Assembly (NCBI GenBank): GCA_033398695.1
Contig: CM065802.1
Coordinates: 77,424,096 to 77,488,095, forward strand
Reading direction: 5' to 3'
Origin: Orobanche coerulescens
Taxonomy: Eukaryota; Streptophyta; Magnoliopsida; Lamiales; Orobanchaceae
DNA: 64,000 nucleotides
Both the position numbers and the translations under genes were made by a program. Positions 43,681 to 56,205 of this stretch are shown in pieces. A model generated the notes under the pieces. The model saw nothing but the letters and a program-made list of their open reading frames with translations, ran no database searches and had not been told where the DNA came from. The stretch's first letter is position 1. Each line of letters begins with the position of its first letter.

Positions 43681-44638
43681 GGCACATCACTTACAACGAT
43701 CAAACAATAACAAGCATGTACAATTTACAAACCACAAGGAGCATCACCACCTCTTTATAAAGGAGTCACAAATCATATCACACAGTATCACATTTTCTCA
43801 TAACAATTACACTTATCAATACACAATCCTCGGTAATTAATACGGTCTACTATATTCGCTAAATATTATTGTAACATCTTCCAACACACGAGACCAACAC
43901 ACAAATTCCGAAAACACATTTGTTTACGAAGCATACAAGTTATCTTTTGAAAGACAACATTTATCGAGAACATACCGATCCTTTTAAGGTTCATTTAAAC
44001 ATTCGGATAGCACATAAAATCATTCACCAATAATTACGCCTATGAAACATGAAACATATGGGCAAGATACTTGCCTCGATACCATGAGCAAGGAAACGAC
44101 GAACAGACACGGTCGGGTAGCCCTCGAACTTCCAAAAATGACCAAGAATTCGACAGCCCACGAATACTACGAAAATAATACCACCATGAATCAACAATAC
44201 TTCGAAAATATAGGGATCATCCTAATTTTTACCCATTGGAGCATTTCATCGGACATCTTGAAGGCATACCCCAATATCAACGATTAACAAAAAGGATTCT
44301 CGAAATCATTCCACAAAACTTCAAGAATACTAAAGGATTTCGAGTTTAGTACCATAATCCAACAACAATCTAAACTAAATCGGATTGGAATGATGAATTC
44401 CCATCGAAACCCCCAAAATTTCCCCAAATTCAAAAGGTCAAGTGATTTACCTCAATCCGGACGACAAGGAATGGATTGATGATGATAATGAACACAAATC
44501 AAGCTTCCCAAATGATCGTCAAGGATGTTGCCAATCGAAACCCTCAAATCTTGCAGAAGAATCACGAAGGAGAAGGAGAAATTGTGAAAAATGGTCAAAG
44601 ACCTGGATGCTGGGCCTTATATAGCCATCTGCCGAGCT

Positions 44639-44960
44639 ATTATGGCCATAATTGGCCATCCCGAACATTCTGCCCAGATTGTGCAGAGTCCTTACGGCCG
44701 CAACTGGCCACACCCTTACGGTCGTAACCAGCCACTCCTTGCGGGCGTAACCGGCCTCACGTTACGAACATAACTGACCACACATTACGGCCCTTACTAG
44801 GTCACACCATACGGCCGTAACCGGCCACTCTCCCGAGTCACTGCCCCAACTAACGCGGTACGTTACGGACGTAGCCGTCAGTCCCTTACGGCCATAACCG
44901 ACAGGCCCTGCCTGCAGACGTGACTTGGCCATACTTGCGGTCGTGACTCAGCCATGGCCA
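44639..44960 (-). repeat. T4 U3 palindrome cluster
   Basis: TTACGGCCGTAA-type palindromes, many with C-to-T changes in the centre, for example ATTATGGCCATAAT (44639-44652). That copy lies ~15-20 bp upstream of the TATA on the - strand. Confidence 0.8.
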
Positions 44961-45382
44961 AATCCGAGAGTCCGGTTAGACGTTCAACATCTCGGTTTCA
45001 CCAACACACAAGCTATGATTCAAAATAATAACGGGCATATTACAAAACATGAAATCCAATAAATCGATATGAAGCAAAATAACCAGCACCAAACGACAAT
45101 TAATTCAAAGCGACCGAAAATGAAATTCTCGAGCATTACAATATGGAATTTGTTTTTCTGTCAGGAACGGTTTGATATACTCTGTTGTAGTGTTTGACGA
45201 GCGAGACTTGTCGTTGCATGCATTTCTTTGACTTAATGTGTGCATGTGGTGTGGTATGTTATGTTTCGTCATTTGCTCGTTATTGTTTTGAATCATAGCC
45301 GGTGCGTTAGTGTGACCGAGAGGTTGTCGAACGCCTAACTAGACTGTCAGAATGATTGAGTCCCGACCGTAGGGGCCTGGCC

Positions 45383-45637
45383 GAGTTACGGCCGCAATGC
45401 AGTGCCTATTACGGCCGCAAGACTTGGCCGATTACGGCCGTAAGGCTCCCGCACAGGTTGGGCAGTAGCCCAGGGTTGATCGATTACGGCCGCAATGTTT
45501 GCCTGGTAATGGCCGTAATATGTCGAGAGGTGTTGGGTAGTGGCTTGAGAGGTGCCGGTTACGTCCGTAAGATGATGCTGATTATGGTCGTAAGAGCCGA
45601 GTTACGGCTGTAAGGTTATGCCTGTTACGGCCGTAAC
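45383..45637 (+). repeat. T3 5' LTR palindrome cluster
   Basis: About nine TTACGGCCGTAA-type sites; the last is the perfect 14-bp palindrome GTTACGGCCGTAAC (45624-45637), 10 bp before the TATA. Same cluster at 51334-51568. Confidence 0.87.
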
Positions 45638-46559
45638 GTGCGCCGCTTTATATAGCCCTAGCCGACGGGTTTGTGCCATTCATCTCCATTTTTCCCTTCT
45701 TGTGGCGGCTGACGAACGGGAGGTTCGGGAAGAGGAGTTCTTGGTCAATTCTACTCAATTCCAAGACGTCTAGGAATGCTCTTGTCGATTATATCATCAT
45801 CTAATCCTTGTTCTTCATCGGATCGAGGTAAATTCTTGAAATCTCTTAGAGTTGACTTTCGAGATTTTCTTCTTGATTTTCGTTGCTCGTCTGATTTTGA
45901 TGAATCGGTTGATGTTATTGAGTTTTATTCATCATGCCACGGGTCGCATATCTGTATTTTGAATTTGTTCAGCTCGATTGGTGATTCGAGTGTTCTTGGG
46001 AGTTATTGAACATTTAATGTTCGATTAAATGTTCTAATGAGTTTTCCTTCGATAGTTTGGTGGGATTACCATTATTTTTTGTCATGATCCTCGTTATAAT
46101 CGTATCTTTGCTGTTTTTGTCGGAGGATTGTAGGTGTTCGAGGGTTTCCGGTTGAGCCGTGTTCATCGGAGTGTTCGGTATCGGTTATTGAGGCAAGTAT
46201 CTTGCTATACGATTTGTGTCTTGTGAATAGGGACTTCGTGTTATGGTTATGATGAATTACTTTACCTTCGTGAATATGCTTCGTATGAATTAATTATTAT
46301 GAATGATTGATAGTAGTGATAATACCCTCATTTGGCTACCGCCGGGGAATTGTGTTGGTTGTGTGATTCATATGGTTTGTGCCGGCCGTGGTTGGTCATG
46401 GTTGAATTGTCGTGATGATTATGATATTTTTGTCGTTTTTATTTACATACTTGAATATGCATTACGATGTATAGTTGAATGGCTTGACATTTGATAATAA
46501 TGTGTGTGACTCGTGGTGATGTGTTGAGTTGATCAATATGAGTTGTGTTGTGATGATGT

Positions 46560-46805
46560 GTGTGTTCCAGGTAATGTCTGACGAGGCCTCTGGAGTTCGG
46601 TAAATGATGTGTACGAACAAGGTGTGTGATCCAGGTAGGGTCTGACGAGGCCTCTGGAGTTCAGTACATGATGTGTACGAACAATGTGTGTGATCCGAAT
46701 AGGGTTCGTCGAGGCCTCTGGAGTTCGGTACATGATGTGTAAGAACGATATGTGTGGTCCGGGTAGGGTCCGTTGAGGCCTCTAGAGTTCGGTACATTAT
46801 GTGTA
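46560..46805 (+). repeat. T3 LTR minisatellite (~64-bp unit)
   Basis: Four units of GATCCAGGTAGGGTCTGACG AGGCCTCTGGAGTTCGGTAC...; the same array at 52500-52745 in the 3' LTR. Minus-strand repetitive ORFs across it are not genes. Confidence 0.87.
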
Positions 46806-47555
46806 CGAACAGTGATCGTGTAACAGTGATTTATTGGATAACATTTTATAGCTGGGTCACGGACCCATTTTGGTATCTCAACTAGTGTCTTTTGAAACAA
46901 GAATCGGGCTGCGGCCCTAACGCTTTCAAAAGGTTTTGTAAATTGGGACTCGAGGTCCAAAAGAATTTCTATTTTAAAAATCCCCGAGATGATGAGTTCT
47001 TTTCAAATACTTCTTTATTTAAGTCCTAAATTCTAAAACTTCTCAGGAACATTTTGATAGTTGATTTCCGCATCAAACTCGTGTTTACTATTTACTTGTT
47101 GCATTTCGTATCGTTTTATACTTGCACTAGCAAAATAGTGGAATTTTGCTAACCCCCGAGTAATCGTGGGGTGAATGTCTGTTTTGTCTCCAGGTGCTTG
47201 CAGGTTTGGGGAGCATTCCCAGGATCGGCACAGAAAGTGATGGGCTACGATACTAATCGAGAGTTGGGAGTTGAGTCGAGTAAAATTATCATCAGAGTCG
47301 TATTCCGCTATTTTGTATCTTTACCCCCGTATGGGTATCCATTGTATAGAGTTGTTTTTTTATGTTTACGTCAGTTGTACGACCTCACTGGTCCGTGTAG
47401 TTGTTTTTAATTGACCTTAATGGTCCGTATTATTGTAGTGTATGCCCCGGTCAGGCACACACTTGGTCGTTTTGTGATGATTAGCCTGGTAGATCCTCGT
47501 GGGAAGGATCTACGACGTGTAATATTCCCATATGGTTTTGGGGGTGTTACATTTA

Positions 47556-47567
47556 TGGTATCAGAGC
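47556..47567 (+). promoter_or_regulatory. T3 primer-binding site
   Basis: TGGTATCAGAGC, exact initiator-Met type, four bases after the LTR end. Confidence 0.92.
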
Positions 47568-49647
47568 TTAGGTTGCGGAAACCTAGGCTGTCGGATCAAG
47601 TCGAGTCGTGATTTGTCGAGTAATGTGTTGTCTTGACATTTGAGTTGTCGGATGACAAGTTGAGTTGTGCGTAGTCACAACATGTCGGATATATTGTCAG
47701 ACGAGATTAGTATCGTGGGCGACCGTTATCTCCGTGCGGCCTGTGGACGTAAGTCTCCTCTTTTATGTGAGGTATCTGTGTTTCATGATTTCATCTATGT
47801 GAGTTAATTGTGGTACATAATTCGAATTATGCGGTGTTGTGTAATGGAGATTGTATTCGATACTTGTGACACTGTATGTGTATAGAACTAGATGTATTGA
47901 TGTTTTGACTTTGAACCACCGTGTGGGGTGGTATGATGTGAAATTTGTGAACCTTGATCGTTTTGAAATAGGTATCGACGGTAAAGTTTGTGAGAAACTC
48001 AGATAGATGGTTTTGTTGTACGTTTAAACTTGATGCCCACGAGATGCATTTGATTGAATTGGTGACCCTATTTGCCATTTGGGCACGTGGTTTTAAGTTC
48101 GATTATTTTTGGATTATTGTGATTATGCCCACTGCGGGTAGGTTTGAAAACATTTTTCTGAAGGACTCTACTGGTTTGAGCATTTTTGTGGAAATCAAAA
48201 TTTTTGAAAATATTTTGATGGTGCGGTTAAACAACGGCTTGTGTGGATTTTGAAATCGGTCGAATTTGGGCAAGTTAGTCATGTATTTTCAAATAGCACC
48301 ATCAGACGGTATTTGTAAAATGTGTTTTAAAATACTCCGGACATTGCGAAATATTACTGTCATTTTTGTTACGATCGAAAGGATTTTGGAAAATTTTTGT
48401 TTTGAAAAACGGCTTTGGTTTTCGGAATTTAAAATGTTATGCGAATGTGTGCTTGGACTAAGTCGTTGCGACAAGTTTGTTATGTTGTTATGCTCGTCGG
48501 AGAATGTTGCAGTGTTTTCTAAATGCTGGAATACTTTGTTAGGAGTCGATCCTTAACCGTCAGAGTCGTGTCGGGACTGCTGGGACAATTCTGGTGTCCT
48601 GCAACTAGTGATTACGGCCGTAAGATGTATACCATTATGGCCGTGAGCTCACAGTTGTTACGGCCGTAAACTACATGTTGTTACGGCCGTAAGCCTTTGA
48701 CTTTCACGGTAGTAACCTTGTTGTTATAGTTGTATCTGCGCCCTCTACCAATCATTTGTTTTCAGTAGACATAGTCGGATGGTCCACCAGTGGCGACTGT
48801 GAATTTTAACCATTGTATCGGTAATGTCGCACTCGGTTAGTTATCCTATATGGGTATCGTTGATGTGTCGTTGATTGTTACCACTCTTGCTAGAAAATTT
48901 TGGTTGTGCACCTAAGCGTGGTGACCGCATAATATGAATTGATCGTGCTATTCTATGTCATTATACGGATGTGGTAGTTAATCTGTGAAAATTTTAAGTG
49001 CGAGTACAAGAGGTTTTCCACCCAGGATTGGTTTGGTGAAACCTTTGGGGGTCGATTCCGAGGGGCATGACCGCGGATTATCATGTGCGTTGTTATTCGT
49101 GATGGTTGGCGTGGTAACATATGGTTACCCTGTATGTCATTATCAGTGATAATGATATATATATTGATAAGGTCATTTTGATGATATCGTTCATCGAGAG
49201 GATTGAAGTTTCAACATGTTGTCTTGACAAATAATTTCAATCAAAACAGTTTTGATAATGGGATTCATGGTTTTGATTAAACGACCGAGGTATTAAAAGT
49301 ATTTTCCCAAAATTTCATTTAAGCAAAATCTTTCAACTCCCGAATTTTAAAATATTATCATTTGAACAAATACCTCAGAAAAACTTTCTTTTTAAAGAAT
49401 GTTTCAAGTGTTTGATCTCAATGATATGTATGTGGTTTTGACCGTGTTTGTTTTGGTAAAGGTCGTACATCTCTGTTGGTGTGACCATGCAAATTACTTT
49501 TGAAGTTGAGTTCTATTATTGCAGTGTTGGTCCATGTACTCGTGGAATAACTTGGAGTGAATATTGTATTGTGCTGCTGTTTGTTGTCTTATGTTGATTC
49601 GGTGATGATTGTTTTGTTATGTTATTCTATATGGTGGTTCATTCAGA
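47568..49647 (+). other. T3 long leader (2.1 kb, non-coding)
   Basis: Between primer site and gag. Holds a further four-unit TTACGGCCGTAA group at 48610-48692. Short ORFs have no family features. Confidence 0.75.
48610..48692 (+). repeat. T3 leader palindrome group
   Basis: Four TTACGGCCGTAA or near copies in 83 bp, outside the LTR. Confidence 0.85.
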
Positions 49648-50757
49648 ATGCCGAGAGGTCGAGGCCGAGGTAGTGGTCGTAATCAGGAGCATGAGAGGGC
49701 GACTCACTCGTTGTCGAGCGCCAATCAGCTCAGTACAGATGGTCGAGATGACCAATCGCGTGATCAGCGGCAATCAACCGGGGGTAATGTCGACATTAGC
49801 ACCGCCACCATCCTTTGTCGGGTAGTTGACCACTTGGCGCATATGAATCAGACCGTACACCGGGATGGGATCCCAGATGGGGATAACGAAGCTAGTAAGT
49901 GGTTACGAGATGTGATGAGAATTCACCCGTCACGTTTTGTAGGTTATTCGAACTCGTTAGACTGGGAGAACTGGCTCTTCCAGTTGGACATAACATTCGA
50001 TGCTGTAGCTTGCCCCGATGAGAGAAGAGTACCTATTGCTCAATACCTGCTCGACAGGGAAGCTGCACAGTGGTGGGAGGCTGTAGCGCCTAGTGATCAT
50101 ACAGCCACTTGGGCTGAATTCAAGATTTCCATGGAAGCCGAGTATTGTCCGCCGCCAGTTAAAGAGCGCAGGATTGTCGAGTTTTTCTCGGCTACGCCCC
50201 AAGATGTGTCAATATCTCAGGCAATAGTTGATTACAATCGACAGCTGTGCTATGTGCGAGATCAAATGCCAAGTGAGATAGATAAAGTTCGTTATTTCGA
50301 TATGCGCATGAAACCTCAAGTTCGGCAGTGTATAGCTCCTTTTATGTGTATAACGTTGAAGGATTATCAGGATCGAGCCTTAGCATTTGAAATGGCTATA
50401 ATATCTACCGAGTCTGTATCGGTAGCGAAAAAATAGAAGATTTCTGAGGACGCAACGGGAAGTGAGGGAATTGGGATTCCTAAATCTCAACCCTCGTATT
50501 AGTCGAGTATGGGACCTTTTCGGTCAACTGTGGAATTTAAAATACCCAAGCCGGTGTCTTTGAGTTCTGATAATGCTCCAAGGTGTTTCAACTGTAACGT
50601 TCTGGACCATGAACGTGCGCATTGTAAGAAACCACTAGTGACTTGTTATAATTATGGATGCGGGGGGCATCGAGTTCAGTATTGCGAGATTGTTGCCAAG
50701 ATGGTAGGTAACCGGAGTTCCATCCCTACTTCTGGAGGGCCCAGTTATGTCCAGTGA
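49648..50757 (+). pseudogene. gag: T3 gag
   Basis: Chosen start ATG 49648 (MPRGRGRGSGRNQ), the usual basic, Gly/Arg-rich start in this group; the upstream ATG-like start at 49609 is not needed. The capsid region spans residues ~90-260: WLRDVMRIHPSRFVGYSN, WENWLFQLDITFDAVACPDERR, YLLDREAAQWWEAV, FKISMEAEYCPP, IVEFFSATPQ. Zinc knuckle 1 CFNCNVLDHERAHC is intact. Knuckle 2 reads CYNYGCGGHRVQYC, with the second Cys changed to Tyr. Two in-frame TAG codons (50434-50436 and near 50502) interrupt ~370 codons. Homologous to the T5 gag. It would form the particle and package RNA. Confidence 0.87.
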
Positions 50758-50984
50758 TGGTGTTTTTGTCTCGTTACACAGATTGTTTCTTGCGTAGAGA
50801 TGTATTATGTGACGTTTTTATGTTTGGAGCCTGATGACTGATATTTTGTTTCGAATAAGTTTCCGTATGGTTGTTGAACCTACGGAGATGTGACAGTGGA
50901 CCACGGAGTCATGAATTTGATATTTTATTGTGTGTTGTTATGTTTTGTTTTGTATCACCATGATGACCTTGTTTTAAGTTTCGG

Positions 50985-51012
50985 GACGAAATTTATTTTT
51001 AGAGGGGTAGAA
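50985..51012 (+). promoter_or_regulatory. T3 polypurine tract and pre-LTR box
   Basis: GGGACGAAATTTATTTTT then AGAGGGGTAGAA before TGTAATAC. The GGGACGAAA box is shared with T5 and, as AGGACGAAA, with T6. Confidence 0.8.
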
Positions 51013-53480
51013 TGTAATACAAGAGATTTTTATTTCGGTTGCCTTGAACTATGTGTCGGTTGGAGTCGGTTATTTCGTGCCGTTATGATTATATGGAATT
51101 TGTTTTTTGTCAGGAACGGTTTGATATACTCTGTTGTAGTGTTTGACGAGCGAGACTTGTCGTTGCGTACATTTCTTTGACTTATTGTGTGTGTGTGTGG
51201 TGTGGTATGTTATGTTATGTAATTTGCTCGTTATTGTTTTGAATCATAGCTGGTGCGTTAGTGTGACCGAGAGGTTGTCGAACACCTAACAAGACTGTCG
51301 GAACGATTGAGTCCCGACCGTAGGGGCCTGGATGAGTTACGGCCACAATGCAGTGCCTGTTACGGCCGCAAGACTTGGCCGGTTACGGCCGTAAGGCTCC
51401 CGCACAAGTTGGGCAGTAGCCCAGGGTTGATCGATTACGGCCACAATGCTTGCCTGGTAATAGTCGTAATATGTCGAGCGGTGTTGGGCAGTAGCCTAGG
51501 AGATGACGGTTACGTCCATAAGCTGATGTCGATTACAGTCGTAAGGTGATGCCTGTTACGGCCGTAACGTGCGCGGCTTTATATAGACCTAGCCGATGGG
51601 TTTGTGCCATTCATCTCCATTTTTTCCTTCTTGTGGCAGCTGACGAACGGGAGGTTCGGGAGGAGGAGTTCTTGGTCGATTCCACTCAATTCCAAGACAT
51701 TTTGGAAGGCTCTTGTCGATTATATCATCATCTAATCCTTGTTCTTCGTCAGATCGAGGTAAATTCTTAAAATCTCTTAGAGTTGACTTTCGAGATTTCC
51801 TTCTTGATTTTCGTTGCTTGTCCAATTTTGATGAATCGGTTGATGTTATTGAGTTCTATTAATCATGTTCCATAGATCGTATATCCATTTTTCGAATTTG
51901 TTCAACTCGATTGGTGATTCGAGTGTTCTTGGGAGTTATTGAACATTTAATGTTCGATTAAATGTTCCAATGAGTTTTCCTTCGATAGTTTGGTGAGATT
52001 ACCATTGTTTTTGGTATTGATCCTCGTTGTAATCGTATATTCGTTGTTTTTGTCGGAGGATTGTAAGTGTTCGAGGGTTTTTGGTTGAGCTGTGTTCGTC
52101 GGAGTGTTCGGTATCGGTTCTCGAGGCAAGTATTTTGCTATACGATTTGTGTCTTGTGAATAGGGACTTCATGTTATGGTTATGATGAATTACTTTACCT
52201 TCGTGAATATGCTTCGTATGAATTAATTATTATGAACAATTGATAGTAGTGATAATACCTTCACTTGGCTACCGTCGGGGAATTGTGTTGGTTATGTGAT
52301 TCATATGGTTTGTGCCGGGCGTGGTTGGTCATGGTTGAATTGTCGTGATGATTATGATATTTGTGTCGTTTTGATTTACATACATGAATATGCATTACGG
52401 TGTATTGTTGAATGGATTGACATTTGATAATAACGTGTGTGACTCGTGGTGATGTGTTGAGTTGATCAATATGAGTTGTGTCGTGATGATGTGTATGTTC
52501 CAGTTAAGGTCTGACGAGGCCTCTGGAGTTTGGTACATGATGTGTACGAACAAGGTGTGTGATCCAGGTAGGGTCTGACGAGGCCTCTGGAGTTCGGTAC
52601 ATGATGTGTACGAACGATGTGTGTGATCCGGGTAGGGTCCGTCGAGGCCTCTGGAGTTCGGTACATGAAGTGTACGAACGATATGTGTGGTCTGGGTAGG
52701 GTCCGTCGAGGTCTGAAGTTCGGTACATAATGTGTACGAACAGTGATCGTGTAACAGTGATTTATTGGATAACATTTATAGCTGGGTCACGGACCCATTT
52801 TGATATCTCAACTAGTGTGTTTCGAAACAAGAATCGGGCTGCGGCCCTAACGTTTTCGAAAGGTTTTGTAAATTAGGACTCGAGGTCCAAAAGAATTTCT
52901 ATTTTAAAAATCCCCGAGATGATGAGTTCTTTTCAAATACTTCTTTGTTAAAGTCCTAAATTCTAAAACATCTCGGGAACATTTTGATAGTTTATTTCCG
53001 CATCAAACTCGTGTTTTCTATTTACTTGTTGCATTTCTTATCGTTTTATACTTGCACTAGCAAAATAGTGGAATTTTGCTAACCCGTGAGTAATCGGGGG
53101 TGGATGTCTGTTTTGTGTCCAGGTGCTTGCAGGTTTGGGGAGCAGCCATAGGATCAGCACAGGAAGTGACGGGCTACGATACAAATCGAGAGTTGGGAGT
53201 TGAGTTGAGTTGAATTATTGTCAGAGTCGTATTCTGCTATTTTGTATCTTTACCCCCGCATGGGTATCCATTGTATAGAGTTGTGTTTTTATGTTTTCGT
53301 CAGTTGTACGACCTCACTGGTCCATGTAGTTGTTTTTAATTGACCTTAATGGTCCGTATCATTGTATTGTATGCCCCGGTCGGGCACACACTTGGTCGTT
53401 TTGTGATGATTATCCTGGTAGATCCTCGTGGGAAGGATCTACGGCATGTAATATTCCCATATGGTTTTGGGGGTATTACA
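51013..53480 (+). repeat. T3 3' LTR (2468 bp)
   Basis: TGTAATACAAGAG...GGGGGTATTACA. Palindromes 51334-51568, TATA 51578-51586, minisatellite 52500-52745. The next bases ATATC (53481-53485) are the presumed target duplication in T2. Confidence 0.92.
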
Positions 53481-54986
53481 ATATCCATCACGTGCTGCTT
53501 CCAAAGCACCACATACGTCGGTATGGATTAATCATACTTTATCAGCGGCTCTTTCAAAAGTCCCTGTGAAGGGGCACTTAGTCATTTTGCTTTTAAGGCA
53601 AGATTCACAAGTAGGAAAGGGATCCGATCCCAATGGACCCATAAGTCCATCTTTTCCTATTTTGCAAACCTTGGTCTGACCAACATGTCCAAGTCTAAGA
53701 TGCCATTTCAAAACTTGATTAGCTTCATCCCTACCACGTTTCCTAGTCATAGTATTCACAATGAATTTGTTACTAAGATTAAGATAATACAGTCCATTTA
53801 ACAATATAGCAATACCTACTAGTATATTAAAATAAATTTTGCAGGAACCATCACCAATGAAAAATGAAAAGCCTTTCCGATCCATGACCGGAATGGATAC
53901 AATGTTTTTATGCCCCTTGGGCAAAACAAGTACATCTTCTAAAGTTAAAACAAAGCCGGATTCTAAACTCAAAAGAAGTGATCCTATGTCGGTTGCTTCG
54001 ATACTGTGCCCGCTTCCGACAATGATCATCACTTCCCCAACTCCAAGCTTCCTACTTTGTTCCAAATCATGATTCATGGTACAAATATAAGAACTAGCAC
54101 CAGAATCCAGTATCCAAGAAGTATAAAATACTGTAGCAGAACAATTTGTTTCCAAAATTAAAAGTTCTGTACTTGAAGCGCCATGAAGGATCGGACAGTC
54201 TCTAGCCCAGTGGTCCAGCTCACCGCATTTGAGACAAGCGTCCTTCTCCTTGCTCTTCGGAACCATCGGGGCCTTGCCCTTACCCTTGAGGTCCTTGACT
54301 TGTAGTCCCGTCCGCTTTTTGGTCTTTTTCTTCTTATTCTTAGACCTTTGAGGTCTAGAAGAAATCACAAGGGCAGACTCCTTCATCCGCGGAGTCTTCA
54401 TCTGAGACTGAGCGATCAGGAGTTTGTTCATTAGCCCAGCTAAGTTACATGCAATCTCATTGCAGTTAAAGTTCATAACAAACTGTGAGAAGGAAATAGG
54501 GAGAGACTGTAGGATAAGGTCGGTTTGAAGAGAAACATCTATCTTAAAATCAAGAGTCTCCAATCTCTCGATCATGGATATCATTTTGAGGACATTGTCC
54601 CCAACCTTCACACATTCCTTCCTCCTAGCACCGAACAATTACTTGGATATCTCATATCTAGCCGTTCGACTGTGCTCACCATAAAGCTCGGTTAAGTGAG
54701 ATAGAATCTGCCTAGAAGAAGTCATTTTCTCATGAGCTCTCTGAAGCTCATTATACATGGAAGCCATCATATATGCACGGACTTTCACGTCATCCTTAAC
54801 CAACTTTTCGTGGTTTTCAATGTCTTCCTAATTGGCTCTTGTATGCACTAGAGGCGCCGGAATGTCCGTCTCCAAGACGTATCCCAGTGCCTCTATACTG
54901 AGGACTATCATCAGATTGCGGAGCCAATCCACAAATTTAGGTCCGTTCAAGGTGTTCTTTTCAAGAAGAATTGCGAGTGTGTTCAT
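53481..54986 (-). pseudogene. T2 gag, protease and start of integrase
   Basis: Start ATG 54986 (MNTLAILLEKN). Gag capsid: FVDWLRNLMIVLSIEALGY, QRAHEKMTSSRQILSHLTELYGE, VGDNVLKMISMIERLE. The knuckle CLKCGELDHWARDC is intact, preceded by a Lys-rich stretch. Protease: WILDSGASSYICTM (active DSGA). Pre-integrase: LKWHLRLGHVGQTKVCKI, CESCLKSKMTKCPFTG. The core begins LIHTDVCGALEA (first catalytic Asp) and stops at T3. One frame throughout, with stops near 54830, at about 54641 and a TGA before LIHTDVCG where CGA is expected. The gene is much better kept than that of T7b. Confidence 0.87.
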
Positions 54987-55200
54987 TGTCATATTGAGAA
55001 TTATGTCTGCATTAAGTACGATAGATTAATTAGTGACTCATTTAATTATAATCTGAGTATAGAATTAAGGTATTTTCTATTATTGTTACCCAGCTCCCAC
55101 TATTTTTATCGGAATAACACACTCCCATGTGAAATCCGAAAGTATCATTCGCTCTACTTCATAGTGGCGATCGAGTTCTTTACAAATCTTAATAGAGGGC

Positions 55201-55399
55201 AACTGAACAGGTTTCTAGTCTACTAATTTTCATAAAGTGGTGTCCAACACCAACCCATCTAATGGATGATTCGATCTTTTTTTCCCCTTGTTCACTCCCC
55301 TCAACCTATACGGTTTCTATGTTTCGTGAACAAGTTAAGTTTACACTATCGACGCAAATCAGTTTCATAATTAAATCTTATTCGGCAACCTATCAGGTT
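55201..55399 (-). repeat. T2 leader inverted-repeat triplet
   Basis: One perfect and two decayed copies of AACCTATCAGGTT, each followed by TCT; the same place relative to gag as in T7b. Confidence 0.75.
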
Positions 55400-56205
55400 T
55401 CTAGGGATAAAATTTGCTCCAACCGAAGGCATCCAATGCGCTCCTGGTAATTTATCCATCCTATCTGAATGACTACCCCGATAACTCGGAAGTATAGCAC
55501 ATCCGATTTGGATTTCAATTTCCCGAAAGCTCGATGGAGGGAAGGAAAACCTTGAAACCTTATAAACTTAATAATTTGTCGTGGCAGAATTTTCGCGATT
55601 AACGTTACACTTTGCACATTAATCCATTTAAGCGCGTTTGTAGCATTCATACAATATGAATAAGCATTCACAACCTAGTTTCTACCAACATATAGTTCAT
55701 GGACCGTTCCTATAATCAAAAACTCTGTAATCTAATTACAAGTCTTCGGTCTTGAATCTTCGTCTTCTCGAATGGATCTTCCTACGGTCTTCGTCATTAC
55801 ATATAAATTTTACATTGAAAAATTGCATCCTAGATACAAATCATTCTAGTAAAATAAATAGGCTCAGAACGGCCTTTACAACCCAATCGAATAAAACTGA
55901 ATGATTCAAAACTAAGTGCATGAACCACATCCCCATTCAAAAGCATTCATCCAATAAATACTATATAAACAGATTGCGTAGAGATACATTGATCCAATCA
56001 ATATACAAACAATAAATAGAATCGATCCAATCAATTCGCACAACCAGTAATATGAAAACGTTAAAAGTATTCGGTCACCCACAAATATTCCAATTAATCA
56101 AAATTTCCTTATAAAATGAAATACCATAAATCATTTTAATCAGTTTAAATCCAATTTAATATGCGGGAGATTAATTTTCTGAAATACATGAAAAAATCGA
56201 GCTGG

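Larger units (their letters stand above)
42350..45140 (-). mobile_element. T4: Ty3/gypsy element, opposite orientation (5' LTR and start of internal region)
   Basis: On the - strand: 5' LTR 45140-42443, primer site 42437-42426, then 76 bp of internal sequence up to the T5 insertion. The rest is left of the window. LTR ends TGTAATGC...GTGTTACA, iMet primer site and the TTACGGCCGTAA cluster ally it with T3. Right-hand target duplication would be ATATG (45141-45145) in the T3 LTR. Confidence 0.87.
42443..45140 (-). repeat. T4 5' LTR (2698 bp)
   Basis: Contains palindromes at 44639-44960, TATATAAG (- strand, 44617-44625) and a ~76-bp repeat array at 43370-43680. No gene recognised in it. Confidence 0.87.
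45141..47551 (+). repeat. T3 5' LTR (5' end missing from the window)
   Basis: Matches 51091-53480. Palindromes 45383-45637, TATA TTTATATAG 45648-45656, minisatellite 46560-46805, end GGGGGTGTTACA. Confidence 0.9.
45141..53480 (+). mobile_element. T3: gag-only Ty3/gypsy element (TR-GAG-like)
   Basis: 5' LTR 45141-47551 (its first ~78 bp lie beyond T4, outside the window), primer site 47556-47567, long leader, gag 49648-50757, polypurine tract, 3' LTR 51013-53480. Only ~255 bp separate gag from the 3' LTR, so the whole pol region is absent. It resembles terminal-repeat elements with gag alone and would have needed pol from a relative. It sits in T2. Confidence 0.87.

Noticed and set aside
46462..46960. 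Minus-strand repetitive ORFs (SRGLDGPYPDHT type) in T3 LTRs, also 52395-52775
   Set aside because: Antisense reading of the ~64-bp LTR minisatellite, found in both LTRs.
49609..49647. Earlier start for T3 gag
   Set aside because: The ATG at 49648 begins the usual basic Gly/Arg-rich gag start; the upstream residues look like translated leader.
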